The notes beneath the pieces are model-generated. The model saw nothing but the letters and a program-made list of their open reading frames with translations. It ran no database searches and was not told the DNA's origin. Positions 46,330-56,831 of a DNA stretch of 64,000 bases are shown piece after piece. Origin of the DNA: Colocasia esculenta (lineage: Eukaryota > Streptophyta > Magnoliopsida > Alismatales > Araceae); NCBI GenBank assembly GCA_014218235.1, contig CM024766.1, forward strand, positions 25,641,346 through 25,705,345, read 5' to 3'. Made by a program: the position numbers and the translations under genes. Position 1 is the stretch's first letter; each line of letters starts with the position of its first letter.

Positions 46330-47539
46330 TTGAAGCGCCAACTAGATGCGTTTCTTGCGTTGGGCTTCATTTGTTCGAGCCGTTCACCGTGGGGAGCGCC
46401 TGTGTTGTTTGTGAGAAAGAAGGATGGCAGCCTCAGGATGTGTATTGATTATTGGCAGCTGAATCAGGTGACCGTGAAAAATAAGTACCCTTTGCCCAGG
46501 ATCGACGACTTGTTCGACCAGTTGCAGTCAGCTTCAGTGCTCTCGAAGATCGACTTGAGGTTGGACTACTACCAGTTGCAGATTCGTGAGTCAGATATTG
46601 CCAGATCAACCTTCCGCACCCGCTACGACCACTTCGAGTTTGTCGTGATGCCTTTTGGGCTCATAAATGCACTGACAGCGTTCATGGAGTTGATGCACAG
46701 TGTGTTCCGAGAGTACCTAGACCGGTTCGGGGTGGTGTTCATCGACGACATCCTGGTGTACTCAGCGACGGCAGAGGAGTACGAGGTTCACTTGAGGCTA
46801 GTGTTGCAGGCTTTGAGGTGTCACCGACTTTACGCTAAATTCAGCAAGTGTGAATTTTGGCAAAAGGAGTTGCAGTTCCTTGGTCACCTTGTTTTCTGGT
46901 GCAGGTGTGGCGGTGGATCCCACCAAGGTTGAGGTCATGGTTTCTTGGGGCCAGCCCACTACAGTTGCAGAGGTTTGCAGTTTTTTGGGGCTTGTAGGCT
47001 ACTACCAGAGGTTCATACAAAACTTCGCCAGAGTTGCTGAGCCTTTGACCAGGCTGACCAGGCAGGAGACCAGGTTTGTGTGGACGACAGAGTGCGAGCG
47101 TAGTTTTCAGGAGTTGAAGAGTCGGCTGACTTCAGCTCCGATCCTTGTGGTACCTTCTGGCAGCGGCGGCTTTGTTGTCTACACAGATGCTTCGGGGACT
47201 AGTCTGGGAGCTGTGCTGATGCAGCACGGTCGAGTAGTTGCTTATGCTTCTCGTCAGCTGAAGAAGCATGAGCATCACCACCCAACACACGACTTGGAGC
47301 TTGCAGCGGTCGTGTTCACCTTGAGGTTGTGGAGACACTACTTGTACGGTGAGGTGTTCGAGGTTTTCACAGATCACTGGAGCTTACAGTACATCTTCAC
47401 GCAGAGAGATCTGAACCTCAGGCAGTGCAGGTGGGTCGAGTACTTGAAGGACTACGACTTTACCCTTTCCCATCACCCGGGAAAGGCTAATGTCATAGAA
47501 GATGCTTTGAGTAGGAGATCCTACTTGAGTTCTTTGTAG
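46330..47539 (+). pseudogene. Chromovirus reverse transcriptase and RNase H
   Basis: RT reads WGAPVLFVRKKDGSLRMCIDY (split: the block ends in CIDYWQLNQV where CIDYRQLN is usual), KNKYPLPRIDDLFDQLQ, MPFGLINALTAF and the catalytic FIDDILVYS near 46739-46765. A one-base frame change near 46900 leads into the thumb (GLVGYYQRFIQNFARVAEPL). RNase H follows: FVVYTDASGTSLGAVL, AYASRQLKKHEHHHPTHDLE and FTDHWSLQYIF. The frame ends with ANVIEDALSRR at 47539. Apart from the frame change this is one of the best-kept coding parts of the element. Confidence 0.92.
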
Positions 47540-47744
47540 GTTAGACACTGAAGACTCCTAGAGGACGCCACTCAGGGTGTGTTCATGTCGTCGAGCCTCA
47601 CAGAGAGAGCAGTGTTGGTCAGCATGACAGTTCACCCTCTGATATATCAGCATGTGATCGAGGCACAGAGTACAGATGCAGACTTGGCAGGCGTGTTGCA
47701 ATTGCTCGAGGTAGAGCTAGATGAGGACAGCGATGTCAGGTTAT

Positions 47745-48770
47745 GAGGTAGGCTCTACGTCCCAGAGGACGTCAGACAGGAGGTGCTAGCTGAGGCACAT
47801 AGATCTAGGTACTCTGTTCATCCTGGTTCCACCAAGATGTACCATGACTTGAGGGGACTCTTTTGGTGGCCTAGGATGAAGAGAGACATTGCAGAGTTTG
47901 TTTTGCGATGCCTTACCTATCAGCAGGTGAAGGCAGAGCACTAACATCCTGGTGGTAAGCTGTAGTCGCTTCCCATTCGCGTGTGGAAATGGGAGCACAT
48001 CACCATGGAATTTGTTTCTAGCATACCTCACACTTCACAGGGGCACGACAGTGTTTGGGTGATCGTCGACCGGCTGACGAAGACAGCTCGCTTCCTACTG
48101 GTCAGAGCAGTGTGGTCAGTGGATAGACTTGCTCGGTTGTTTGTGGATAGAGTGGTGCCTTTGCATGGAACTCCGGTCTCTATTGTCTCAGAAAGAGATC
48201 TGATGTTCACTTCTCGTTTCTGGCGCAGCTTTCAGCGTGAACTTGGCACTAAGTTGAGGCTGAGTTCAGCCTATCACCCATAGACAGACGGGTAGTCGGA
48301 GAGGACCATAAAGACCCTCGAGGACTTGTTGAGAGCGTGTTGCCTAGACTAGGGTGGCACGTGGGAGTCGCACCTTCCCATGGTGGAGTTTTCGTATAAT
48401 AATAGCTTTCACTCCAGCATCAGGATGGCGCCCTACGAGGCTCTGTATGGTCGACCGTGCAGGACACTGTTGCACTGGCACGAGGTTGGCGAGAGGCAGT
48501 TGCTGGGTCCAGAGTTGTGCAGCAGTGTGTAGACACCGTGGGGCTGATCAGACAGAGGTTGCAGATAGCACATAGCAGACAGAAGAGCTACACTGACGTT
48601 CGCAGGAGGCCACTTCAGTTCAATGCAGGCGACAATGTGTTCCTTCTGATCTCGCCCACCAAGGGCATTCTCAGGTTTGGGAAGAGGGGCAAGCTCAGCT
48701 CGAGGTTTGTTGGCCCCTTTCCCATCCTGGAGGGAGTTAGCGAGGTCACTTAGAGGTTGGCTCTTCTGTT
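47745..48770 (+). pseudogene. Chromovirus integrase
   Basis: The HHCC zinc-binding part is readable at 47793-47945 (HPGSTKMYHDLRGLFWWPRM, RCLTYQQVKAEH). The core starts WEHITMEFVSSIPHTSQGHD at 47987; the catalytic Asp (usually MDFV) is Glu. The second catalytic site reads IVSERDLMFTSRFW where ISDRD is usual, so it too is Glu. The third Glu is kept in TDG, stop, SERT, where two TAG codons (48281-48283 and 48293-48295) replace the glutamines of HPQTDGQSE. The C-terminal GKRGKLSSRFVGPFPILE block is intact to 48750. Confidence 0.88.
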
Positions 48771-49042
48771 TGAGTTGGCAGGTGTCCATGACGTCTTCCA
48801 CATCTCGCAGCTGAGGAAGTACATACCAGATCCGTCGCACGTACTCGACTACTCATAGCCAGAGGTCGCACCAGATCTGTCCGTGCTAGAGTACCCCGTC
48901 AGCGTCGTGGACCACAGGGTGCAGCAGCTTCACAGGAGGCAGATCTTGCTCGTCAAGGTGGTTTGGGAGCACCATGTCGGTGGCGAGACCACTTGGGAGC
49001 GCGAGGATGAGATGCGGGAGTAGTTCCCTTACTTGTTCGAGT
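48771..49042 (+). pseudogene. Chromodomain-like C-terminus of chromovirus pol
   Basis: The plus strand reads VHDVFHISQLRKYIPDPSHV, then VDHRVQQLHRRQILLVKVVW and GETTWEREDEMRE before a stop at 49042. The V.W...P..ATWE pattern is that of the degenerate chromodomain in Tekay-type elements, which guides insertion to chromatin. A TAG inside (about 48857) again fits a former Gln or Glu. Confidence 0.75.
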
Positions 49043-49124
49043 GACAGGTACATTATTTACCTTCCTTTCCCCGGGTTTCACCCTTAATTTTGAGGACGAA
49101 TTTGTTTTTTTTTGTTGGTTTGAT

Positions 49125-51713
49125 TATAACATCCCTCCTTTCCCTTGGTCAGTCACCTTCTATTGAAGGTTGCGACGCTTGCGATGTCGCCTTCTAAAGG
49201 CGACAGGGTGGTCGTCGCGTTCTGGTTGGGAACGCGACGGGCATGCTGTCACGTTCACCTTCTGACAGCAGCATGCAATTTTGTCGTCTTGCTGTCGGGC
49301 TTGTTGTGATGGGTGTCAACCTCTGTCAGTGGGAAGGCGACGGGGTAGATGTTGCGATCATGTGTCAGCTCTGCGAGGTTGACATGTGGCATTTCTGTTG
49401 GTCAGTTTGACTGTGACCATGGGATCGCGACGGGTTGGTCGTCGAGTTCACTTCAGTGAATGCGATAGGCAAGTTGTCGCGTTCTCATCGCCAAGGCCTA
49501 AATAGACCCAGGCAACAAAACACTCTTCTTCTTCGTCCCTTCACTTGTTTCCCCTTACTCCGGCGCCTGTGGGTGTGTCTGCTCCATGGGGCAGGTTGGA
49601 GGGAGTTTGTGAGGGTGTGAGCTTGGAAGGGTCGTGGTGTGAGGGTTTTCTCACCTTGTGAAGGTCAGTTTGGCTTGCTTTGGTTAAGGTTTTCCCCTTC
49701 TCAATTCTCCTCTCACTGTGGCTTCCTCTTCTTGTGGTGGATCCTCTTCCTCGGCTCTTGAAGTAGGACGTTCGTGGCTCGTGGACGGCATCTTCGTGGG
49801 AGTTGGAGCGAGGAGGAGGGTTGCAAGCCTACGAGAAGACCCCATTGGGGTGGATCTTCAATTTGAGGTAGGGATGCCTAAACCTTCCCCTAGTTCTATC
49901 ATGCTAGGGCCCAAACCCCTTTCTCCAAGCCAATTAGAACTATGCTAGGTCATGCTTTGTGTTCTACGCATCATGTGGTTGGCATGCATGTTTCTGTGAT
50001 GTGTGGATGGTGCTTGGCATGGGGTATTCTTGTTGAGAGTATCATGTGTGCATGTGAGTTTTATTGAGTGTAGCTTACCTTTCCTTGCATGCATAGGGGT
50101 TGTATGGGTGGGTGATGCTATGAATAAGTTGTTTAAATCACCATGCATGCTCCCCTCCCCATGGTTTGGTTGTATGGGTGGTGTTTGGCCTGAAGGGGAT
50201 GCCCACGAGTGTGCAAAACCTGTGGTCGTGACAAGGTTGGTGTCACGGCCTGGGTCGCGACACCTCGACACGTCGCCTTCAGGTTTGAGGAAGCGACGCC
50301 CACCCATTCGCCTTCTGGTCGCGACATGGTGGTTGTCGTGTTCTTTTTGGGTTTTTGTACCGTGTGTGTTTTTGGAGGTCTCCGGTGGTTTCCTGGGCCT
50401 CTGTGGTCGTGGCAATTTCCTGGTCGCGATTTGGGCGCGACGGGTATCTTGTCGCCTTCTTGAACCAGGTCGCGACAGACTGTGTATCGCCTTCAGGTGG
50501 CGACAGTCTTTATGTCGCCTTCTCAGATAGAGAAAGGACTTGGCAACCTGTTCGGAGTTTCCTTCCGCTGCGACTCTGTTTTCTTGGCACCTGTGTTGTT
50601 CCGAGTGCAGTGGTACCCTAGTCTTTCGCCCGGTGCTAGGCACTTGAGGGCTTGTCCACGAGACAGGTTGTTACTATTACCTGGGTCCCCCGGTCCCCAC
50701 GCGCTTGTTAAAGGGAGTTCTCCAGGCGAAGGTTTTGCTCGAGCCACGAACTATGGTAGCAGAGGGGAAAATAGTGAGGACAACAACGTTGAGTCATTTG
50801 TAGAGCTCTCTTAGTTGGGTCTGTGTTGCCGAGGTGGTTATGGTGCTCTTTCGGTGCGGACCAGCTAGTCCTTCTTTCTCATTGCCTCCCTCTACATGGT
50901 TCCGAAACCACTTAGAGGGGCCAGGCGTGGGACCATAGTCCGGCCAGACTATGGCGTTGTGGTTGTTTTGGTTCCGCGTCTCACTCCGACGAGAGGTGTT
51001 AGATAGGGACTTTGGTCGAGGGTAAGGCGCGTGGCGCACCTGGCCAGTTGACTTTTGTAGCGTTCTGTAGCTAGTGTGTTTGTCTAGACAGTGGTTAGCT
51101 GTCTGTGTTACAACCTTGGGTTTATCCCTGTGCCTTGGTTTACACAGGTGTTCCGGTTCTGAGTTTTCACTTAGACCGTAGACTGTGTCGTTCTTTACAC
51201 TTCCGCACTTGACTTTGTTAGTAGGATAGATTTACTGTTTTATTTAATTAATACTCTTTAGATCTATTCTTCTATTAGAACTAGTGGGAGATTGGTAGTC
51301 CCTACTGGGATTCTTCGTGAAGCTCATGCCCTCTTTTGCAGGTGAGACTTCACAGCAGCCCCCTCCGCTGCGGACTGAGGAGACGGGCCCGTAGTAGACG
51401 GTGTCCCCAGTGAGTAGTGTTCCTCCAACTTGTGTACTTCACCCTCGGGGTATGCCCCTAAGGGAATTGTCTTTTCTCTTTATTTTCAGCACTTGTACTT
51501 TGCTTACTTTGGGACTGTACTAGACTAGTACTTAGTATTGAACTCTTTTCCTTCACCTGTTGTACATTTTAGTGCATTTGTTGTTATTTATCTTTATTAC
51601 ATATCTTGTTAGACCGATCCGTTTGCCCTTCCGGGTCCCCAGACCCGTGGGCGGCAGTCCCTACTGTTGGATCCTTGGTGGGAGTCGAGGGTCCGGGCTT
51701 ATGGGTCGTTACA
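49125..51713 (+). repeat. 3' LTR of the chromovirus (2589 bp)
   Basis: It starts TATAACATCCC (TG changed to TA) and ends GGGTCGTTACA. Upstream, GAGGACGAATTTG at 49091 marks the end of pol in this lineage. Confidence 0.92.
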
Positions 51714-51919
51714 GAGTTGCTCCTTACTAACCTTAATTTTGTACATTGCTGCTGGTTTCTATTGTATCTTCATTTTGGGACTAGCCATGTTGTTGTTTTG
51801 CATATAGCCCTTACTGCATTTCAACTTTATTCCTATGTAATGCTCTTTGTAAATGTATTTGTTATATGAATGGAGCCCTAAGCTCCCCTCCCCATTGTCC
51901 AAAAAAAAAAGACAATGTC

Positions 51920-52293
51920 GTAAAAAATCTACTTTTCACAAAAGCGACTAGATTCTAAATCACTTCCAAACATTGCCTATGTGTTGCAGATCATGCTAGT
52001 AATGAAGACTAGAGGCCTCCCAGTAGTTTAGTCTGGACAGTGATTGGACATCATTACGCGTATTGGCCAATGGAAGTGTCCCAATGCTCTTCATCTTGCT
52101 TTTTTTTTGTCATCACATCTTGGCTTATTTGCACGATCCAACATGCCGTAGTGAATGTTTCTCTTCATCTAAATATTTAAATTTATTACCGACAACATTG
52201 GGTGGAGATTGAAAACTATGAAAAATGTGAAATATTTTACTTGAAAATTATAAAATAGTACAACAATAAGGTTGATAGAGCAAAAATGGTAAT
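51920..52293. other. Intergenic stretch before the Tat-like element
   Basis: It holds the right end of the possible MITE (to 51978), then AT-rich DNA without recognised features. Confidence 0.6.
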
Positions 52294-53138
52294 TGATATG
52301 GGGACATCCCAGTAGGTCGGCTGCCTTAGAGGCCGGCCGCTACCAACAGGCCGTCGCTCCCAGTGGGACAGGCCGATGTCCCACATCTCAGCCAGAACAT
52401 TAGTCAACCGACGCTCATGGTCAGACAGTGTGACCTCTTTGCTCTTTGGGGCCATCTCCCGCTACTCGGTAGAGGACAATCTCGAAGGTCGGCCGTAGCT
52501 GACCTTATGCCAGACGTGCTTGCACTTCCCCCACATCCTCCGAAGATTCAGATAGGAATATCATCAGCTCTACTCCTCGGGCCGACTTCTGAAGCTCGGC
52601 CATGAACTCCTCCTCAGAAGAAGCCGACGTTGAGCTCGGCGCACTCGAAGGGCTCCCAGGAGTGCTGGTCACATGACAGACAAGGCGAATAAATTAATGT
52701 CCAAAGATCACGGGATTGATAACTGCAGCAGTTAAAACCACGATCTTGATAACTTGGCAAGGAGGTGGCGACGCCCAATCCGGCGAGAATCACAGTAACC
52801 CCCCCCCCCCAGTGAGATTGGCGGCTTGTCCAGTTCACACGTACGTGTCCTAACACTATATAAATGACAGACACTCCACCGGAGCAGGTACATTGTTCTA
52901 CCCCAGGCTAGGACATTCTGCTCGGCTAGCGATTGATAAGAGCGTCGGAGTGTCTCCCCACCAAGGCCTCTCGGTGGGCTTTGAAGGTCAAGTCGGGGGC
53001 TCGGAACAAGCGTCACACGTCGGCCAAGCGCGCCTTAGACGGGATTCATCGGCTTGGTCATCTCGGCTCACTCTTCGGCTAGAAGCACCTCAACTGTCAC
53101 CTCGGCGTGAGCCGACCTATGTTACACTTACAATAACA
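52294..53138 (+). repeat. 5' LTR of the Tat-like element (845 bp)
   Basis: It starts TGATATGGGG and ends CAATAACA. A TATA-like CACTATATAAATG at 52853-52865 fits a promoter followed by R-U5. A C10 run is at 52800-52810. Confidence 0.88.
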
Positions 53139-53158
53139 TTGGCTCCGTCTGTGGGAAC
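53139..53158 (+). other. Primer binding site region of the Tat-like element
   Basis: TTGGCTCCGTCTGTGGGAAC lies directly after the LTR and resembles the primer site common in Tat-lineage elements, with one change in TGGCGCC. I do not assign the tRNA with certainty. Confidence 0.65.
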
Positions 53159-53590
53159 ACGCTACGAAAGGTCAGTGCAGTTTCCCCTACAACTCTATAG
53201 TTGATCCCAACTAAGTTCGGACACTGAGGAGCCCTTCGAGCATCATCTGTGGTCGACACGGGGGCCGATCAGCGGCATGCGTAAGGGATCCCAGTGACCG
53301 AACATAAAATTCCGCTTCATAAGTGACCTACCTTTACTCGAATCGAGTATCGCGATTATAGGCACACTGAACAAAAGGCCATTAACGAATGTTTAAGGAT
53401 GACGAGTTATGTTGTGTGCTGGTTGGCTATCTTTAGAACTTGCGGTACTTGTGGTGATTTATCGATGAAATCAAATTTCTGTGGATTTGCGTGATATTAT
53501 TGTGGTTGAAGAGAGACGAGTCGCTTCATAGCATCGTCCTAGTATTACCCATTTAAATTTAGTTGATCACGACAACACGAGAGCAGGTTG
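53159..53590 (+). other. Leader of the Tat-like element, no gag seen
   Basis: About 430 bases with stops in all frames and no retroviral motif. Confidence 0.65.
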
Positions 53591-53596
53591 AAGAAC

Positions 53597-54845
53597 GTGG
53601 ACATCGTAGTTCTGGACGAGGTCGCTTCGGCACTCTCCACGAACCAAGGAGACGACATCCGACGTAGTTTGAAGGCATGGTCGCTCCGACACACGTAGAC
53701 GTGGACGTCGTAGTTCTGGACGAGGTCGCTTCGGCACTCTCCACGAACCGAGGAGATGATCTCCGACGTAGTTTGAAGGCGTGATCGCTCCGGCACACGT
53801 AGACGTGGACGTCGTTGTTCTAGACGAGGTCGCTTCGGCACTCTCCATGAACCTAGGTGATGACGTCCGACGAAGTTTGAAGGCGTGATCTCTCCAGCAC
53901 ACGCAGACGTGGACATCGTAGTTCTGGACGAGGTCGCTTCGGCACTCTCCATGAACCGAGGAGATGACGTCCGACGAAGTTTGAAGGGGTGGTCGCTCCG
54001 ACACATACACGTCGACGTCGTAGTTCTGGACGAGGTCACTTCGGCACTCTCCACGAACCGAGGAGACGACGTCCAACGTAGTTTGAAGGCATGGTCACTC
54101 CGGCACACGTAGACGTGGACGTCGTACTTTTTGACGAGGTCGCTTCGGCACTATCCACGAACCGAGGAGATGACGTCCAACATAGTTTGAAGGTACAGTC
54201 CCTCCGACACATGTAGACGTGGACGTCGTAGTTCTGGATGAGGTCGCTTCGGCACTCTCCACGAATCGAGGAGACGACATCTGACGTAGTTTGAAGGCGT
54301 GGTCGCTCTGGCGCACACATAGACGTGGACGTCATAGTTCTGGATGAGGTCTCTTCGGCACTCTCCACAAACCGAGGAGGCGACGTCCGACGTAGTTTGA
54401 AGGCGTGGTCGCTCTGGCACACGTAGACGTGGACGTCGTAGTTCTGGACGAGGTCGCTTCGGCACTCTCCATGATTCGAGGAGATGACGTCCGACGTAGT
54501 TTGAAGGCATGATCACTCCGGCACACGTAGACGTGGACATCGTAGTTCTGGACGAGGTCGCTTCGGCACTGTCCACGAACCGAGGAGACGAAGTTCGATG
54601 TAGTTTGAAGTTGTGGTCTCTCCGACACATGTAGACGTGGACGTCGTAGTTCTGGACGAGGTCTCTTCGGAACTCTCCACGAACCGAGGAGGCAAAATCC
54701 GACGTAACATGAACGCGTGGTCGCTCCGGCACACGTGGACGTGGACGTCGTAGTTCTGGACGAGGTCGCTTCGGCACTCTCCACGAACCGAGGAGATGAC
54801 GTCCAACGTAGTTTGAAGGCGTGGTCGCTTCAGCACACGCGGTGA
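53597..54845. repeat. Tandem array, about 12 units of 104 bp
   Basis: The word GTGGAC(A/G)TCGTAGTTCTGG recurs at 53597, 53701, 53805, 53909 and later at 54533, 54637 and 54741, an exact 104-bp spacing. Each unit also contains CGAGGTCGCTTCGGCACTCT and GTAGTTTGAAGGC. Units differ by a few bases, while the period is constant. The right end decays near 54845-54930. Confidence 0.93.
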
Positions 54846-55049
54846 ACGTGGGTGTCGAACGTGGTTGCTTTGGCACTCTAGGAACTGAATAACAACATCC
54901 GACGTGACTCAAAGGCGTGCTCGCTCCGGCACCCTCAACGAGCTAGGTCATCTGTTCACTAGACGAGATCAGCTCAACATCACCGTCATGTTTGTGACAT
55001 CTACTGATTCGACTTCATGGGTGAACAAACTATTCTCGCACCTCGGAAT

Positions 55050-55800
55050 AAAGGGGTATTAGAGGTCCGAGCTGACCTCGAGAATTGACCTGGCTTCAGT
55101 GTTATAGAGGTCTGAGCCGACCTCGAGAATTGACAGTTTCGGTGTCATAGAGGTCCGAGCCGACCTTGAGAATTGACGTGGTCATAGAGGTTCAAGCCGA
55201 CCTCAAGGATTGACGTATTCATAGAGGTCCGAGCTGACCTCAAGAATTGACGCAGTCATAGAGGTCCGAGCTAACCTCAAGAATTGACGTATTTTCAGTA
55301 GTCATAGAGGTTCGAGCTGACCTCGAGAATTGACGTATCTTCAATAGTCATAGAGGTCCGAGCCGACCTCGAGAATTGACCTGGCTTCGGTGTCATAGAG
55401 GCTCGAGCCGACCTCGAGAATTGACATGGTCATAGAGGTCTGAGCCGACCTCGAGAATTGACTTGGTTTCGGTGTCATAGAGGTCCGAGCTGACCTCAAG
55501 AATTGACGTATTCATAGAGGTCCGAGCTGACCTCAAGAATTGACGCAGTCATAGAGGTCTGAGCTGACCTCAAGAATTGACGTATTTTCCATAGTCATAG
55601 AGGTCCGAGGTGACCTCGAGAATTGATGTATCTTTAGTAGTCATAGAGGTCCGAGCCGACCTCGAGAATTGACTTGGTTTTGGTCATAGAGGTCTGAGCC
55701 GACCTCGAGAATTGATGTGGTCATAGAGGTCCGAGCAGACCTCAAGAATTGACCTGGCTTCGGTGTCATAGAGGTCCGAGCCGACCTCGAGAATTGACTT
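55050..55800. repeat. Tandem array of 18 short units (about 36-48 bp) with a 293-bp higher-order period
   Basis: Each unit is built as CATAGAGGTCCGAGC(C/T)GACCT, then C(A/G)AGAATTGAC, plus a variable spacer. The spacers GTATTC and GCAGTC occur at 55215 and 55252, and again at 55508 and 55545, both 293 bases apart. The longer TATTTTC and TATCTT spacers follow in the same order both times. This is a higher-order repeat of seven units. Confidence 0.88.
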
Positions 55801-55997
55801 TGCTCAGTAAATGTATGAGCCGACCTCGAGAGTACAAGGCCACTTCAGCACTCGTACAGATTGATCGATGGGGTAACACGACTTTGAGCAGGCCACGTGG
55901 GCTAGTAGAGTCACATGGCCAGACACACCCTTTCAGCAGGGAAATTTAGCTTCACCTCGGCCTGCGTTCATAGTTCGACGTGAACCTGGGGAGCCAA

Positions 55998-56826
55998 TGA
56001 TACGGGGACATCCCAGCAGGTTGGCTGCCTTAGAGGGCGGCCGCTCCCAATAGGTCGTCCGCTCCCAGTGGGATAGGACAACGTCCCACATCTCAGGAAG
56101 AACATTAGTCAACCGATGCTCATGGTCGGACAGTGTGACCTCTTTGCTCTTTGGGGCCATCTCCCGCTACTCGGTCGAGGACAATCTCGAAGGTCGGCCG
56201 TAGCCGACCTTGTGCCAGATGCGGTTGCACTTCCCCCACATCCTCCGACGATTTAGATTGGAAATAACATCAGCTCTACTCCTCGGGCCGACTTCTGAAG
56301 CTCAGCCACTAACTCCTCCTCATAAGAAGCCGACGTTGAGCTCGGCGCACTCAAAGGGCTCTCCGGAGCGCTGGTCACATGACGGACAAGGCGAATAAAG
56401 TAATGTCCGAAGATCACGGGATTGATAACTGTAGCAGTTAAAACCACAATCTTGATAACTTGGCAAGGAGGTGGCGACACCCAATCCGGCGAGAATCACA
56501 GTAACCCCCCAGGGAGATTGGCGGCTCGTCCAGTTCACACGTACGTGTCCTAACACTATATAAATGGCAGACACTCTACCGGCGCAGGTACGCTGTTCTA
56601 CCCCAGGCTAGACCATTCTGCTCGGCTAGTGACTGACAAGAGCGTCGGAGTATCTCCCCGCCGAGGACTCTCGGCGGGCTTTGCAGGTGAGGTCGGGAGC
56701 TCAGAACAAGCGTCACACGTCAGCCAAGCGCGCCTCAGACGGAATTCATCGACTTAGTCGTCTCGGCTCAATCTTCGGCTAGAAATGTCTCAACCTGAGC
56801 CGACCTATGTTACATTTACAGTAACA
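55998..56826 (+). repeat. 3' LTR of the Tat-like element (829 bp)
   Basis: It starts TGATACGGGG and ends CAGTAACA, followed by the GTAAT duplication. Confidence 0.88.
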
Positions 56827-56831
56827 GTAAT

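Larger units (their letters stand above)
40406..51713 (+). mobile_element. Tekay/Del-type Ty3-gypsy chromovirus (full length, inactive)
   Basis: LTRs at 40406-44343 and 49125-51713 flank gag, protease, RT, RNase H, integrase and a chromodomain-like end, in that order. The 5-bp target duplication GAGTT is at 40401-40405 and 51714-51718. An iMet primer site follows the left LTR. Without its own insertion the left LTR is 2.58 kb, equal to the right one. Stops (mostly TAG at glutamine sites) and frameshifts abolish the polyprotein. Confidence 0.92.
39269..51910 (+). mobile_element. Poly(A) retroposon (LINE-like or processed copy), split by the gypsy chromovirus
   Basis: The 9-bp duplication GACAATGTC lies at 39260-39268 and again at 51911-51919, right after a run of 10 A (51901-51910). 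The body is 39269-40405 plus 51719-51910, about 1.33 kb, interrupted by the chromovirus. The first 700 bases are strongly pyrimidine-rich, and the 3' end (TGTTATATGAATGGAG) looks like a LINE or mRNA 3' end. No RT or endonuclease domain is seen. It could be a non-autonomous LINE or a retrocopy of a host mRNA. The DNA 39403-40056 is open but compositionally biased, so I do not call a protein. Confidence 0.7.
38889..51978. repeat. Possible terminal inverted repeat pair of an old MITE that contains the retroposon
   Basis: GACAATATTTGGAAGTGA at 38889 matches the reverse complement of TCACTTCCAAACATTGCC ending at 51978, with 3 differences. Without the later insertions the two ends would lie about 430 bp apart, a MITE size. 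I find no matching target duplication beside them. Confidence 0.35.
52294..56826 (+). mobile_element. Tat-like non-autonomous LTR retrotransposon carrying two tandem arrays
   Basis: LTRs at 52294-53138 and 55998-56826 (about 840 bp) start TGATA(T/C)GGGGACATCCC and end AACA. The 5-bp duplication GTAAT lies at 52289-52293 and 56827-56831. After the left LTR comes TTGGCTCCGTCTGTGGGAAC, close to the TGGCGCCGTCTGTGGGAA primer site I associate with Tat-lineage gypsy elements. Before the right LTR comes CGACGTGAACCTGGGGAGCC, which may hold the purine tract. The 2.86-kb interior has no gag or pol. It is dominated by a 104-bp array and a short-unit array. Mobilisation must have come from a related full element. 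Confidence 0.87.

Noticed and set aside
49945..50643. 232-codon minus-strand frame in the chromovirus right LTR
   Set aside because: It lies wholly in an LTR and is broken in the left LTR copy. Composition artefact.
53545..54912. Long minus-strand frames of 100-250 codons rich in Arg/Ser/Pro
   Set aside because: They come from a 104-bp tandem unit that lacks stops. The same peptides recur in all three frames, so there is no evidence of a protein.
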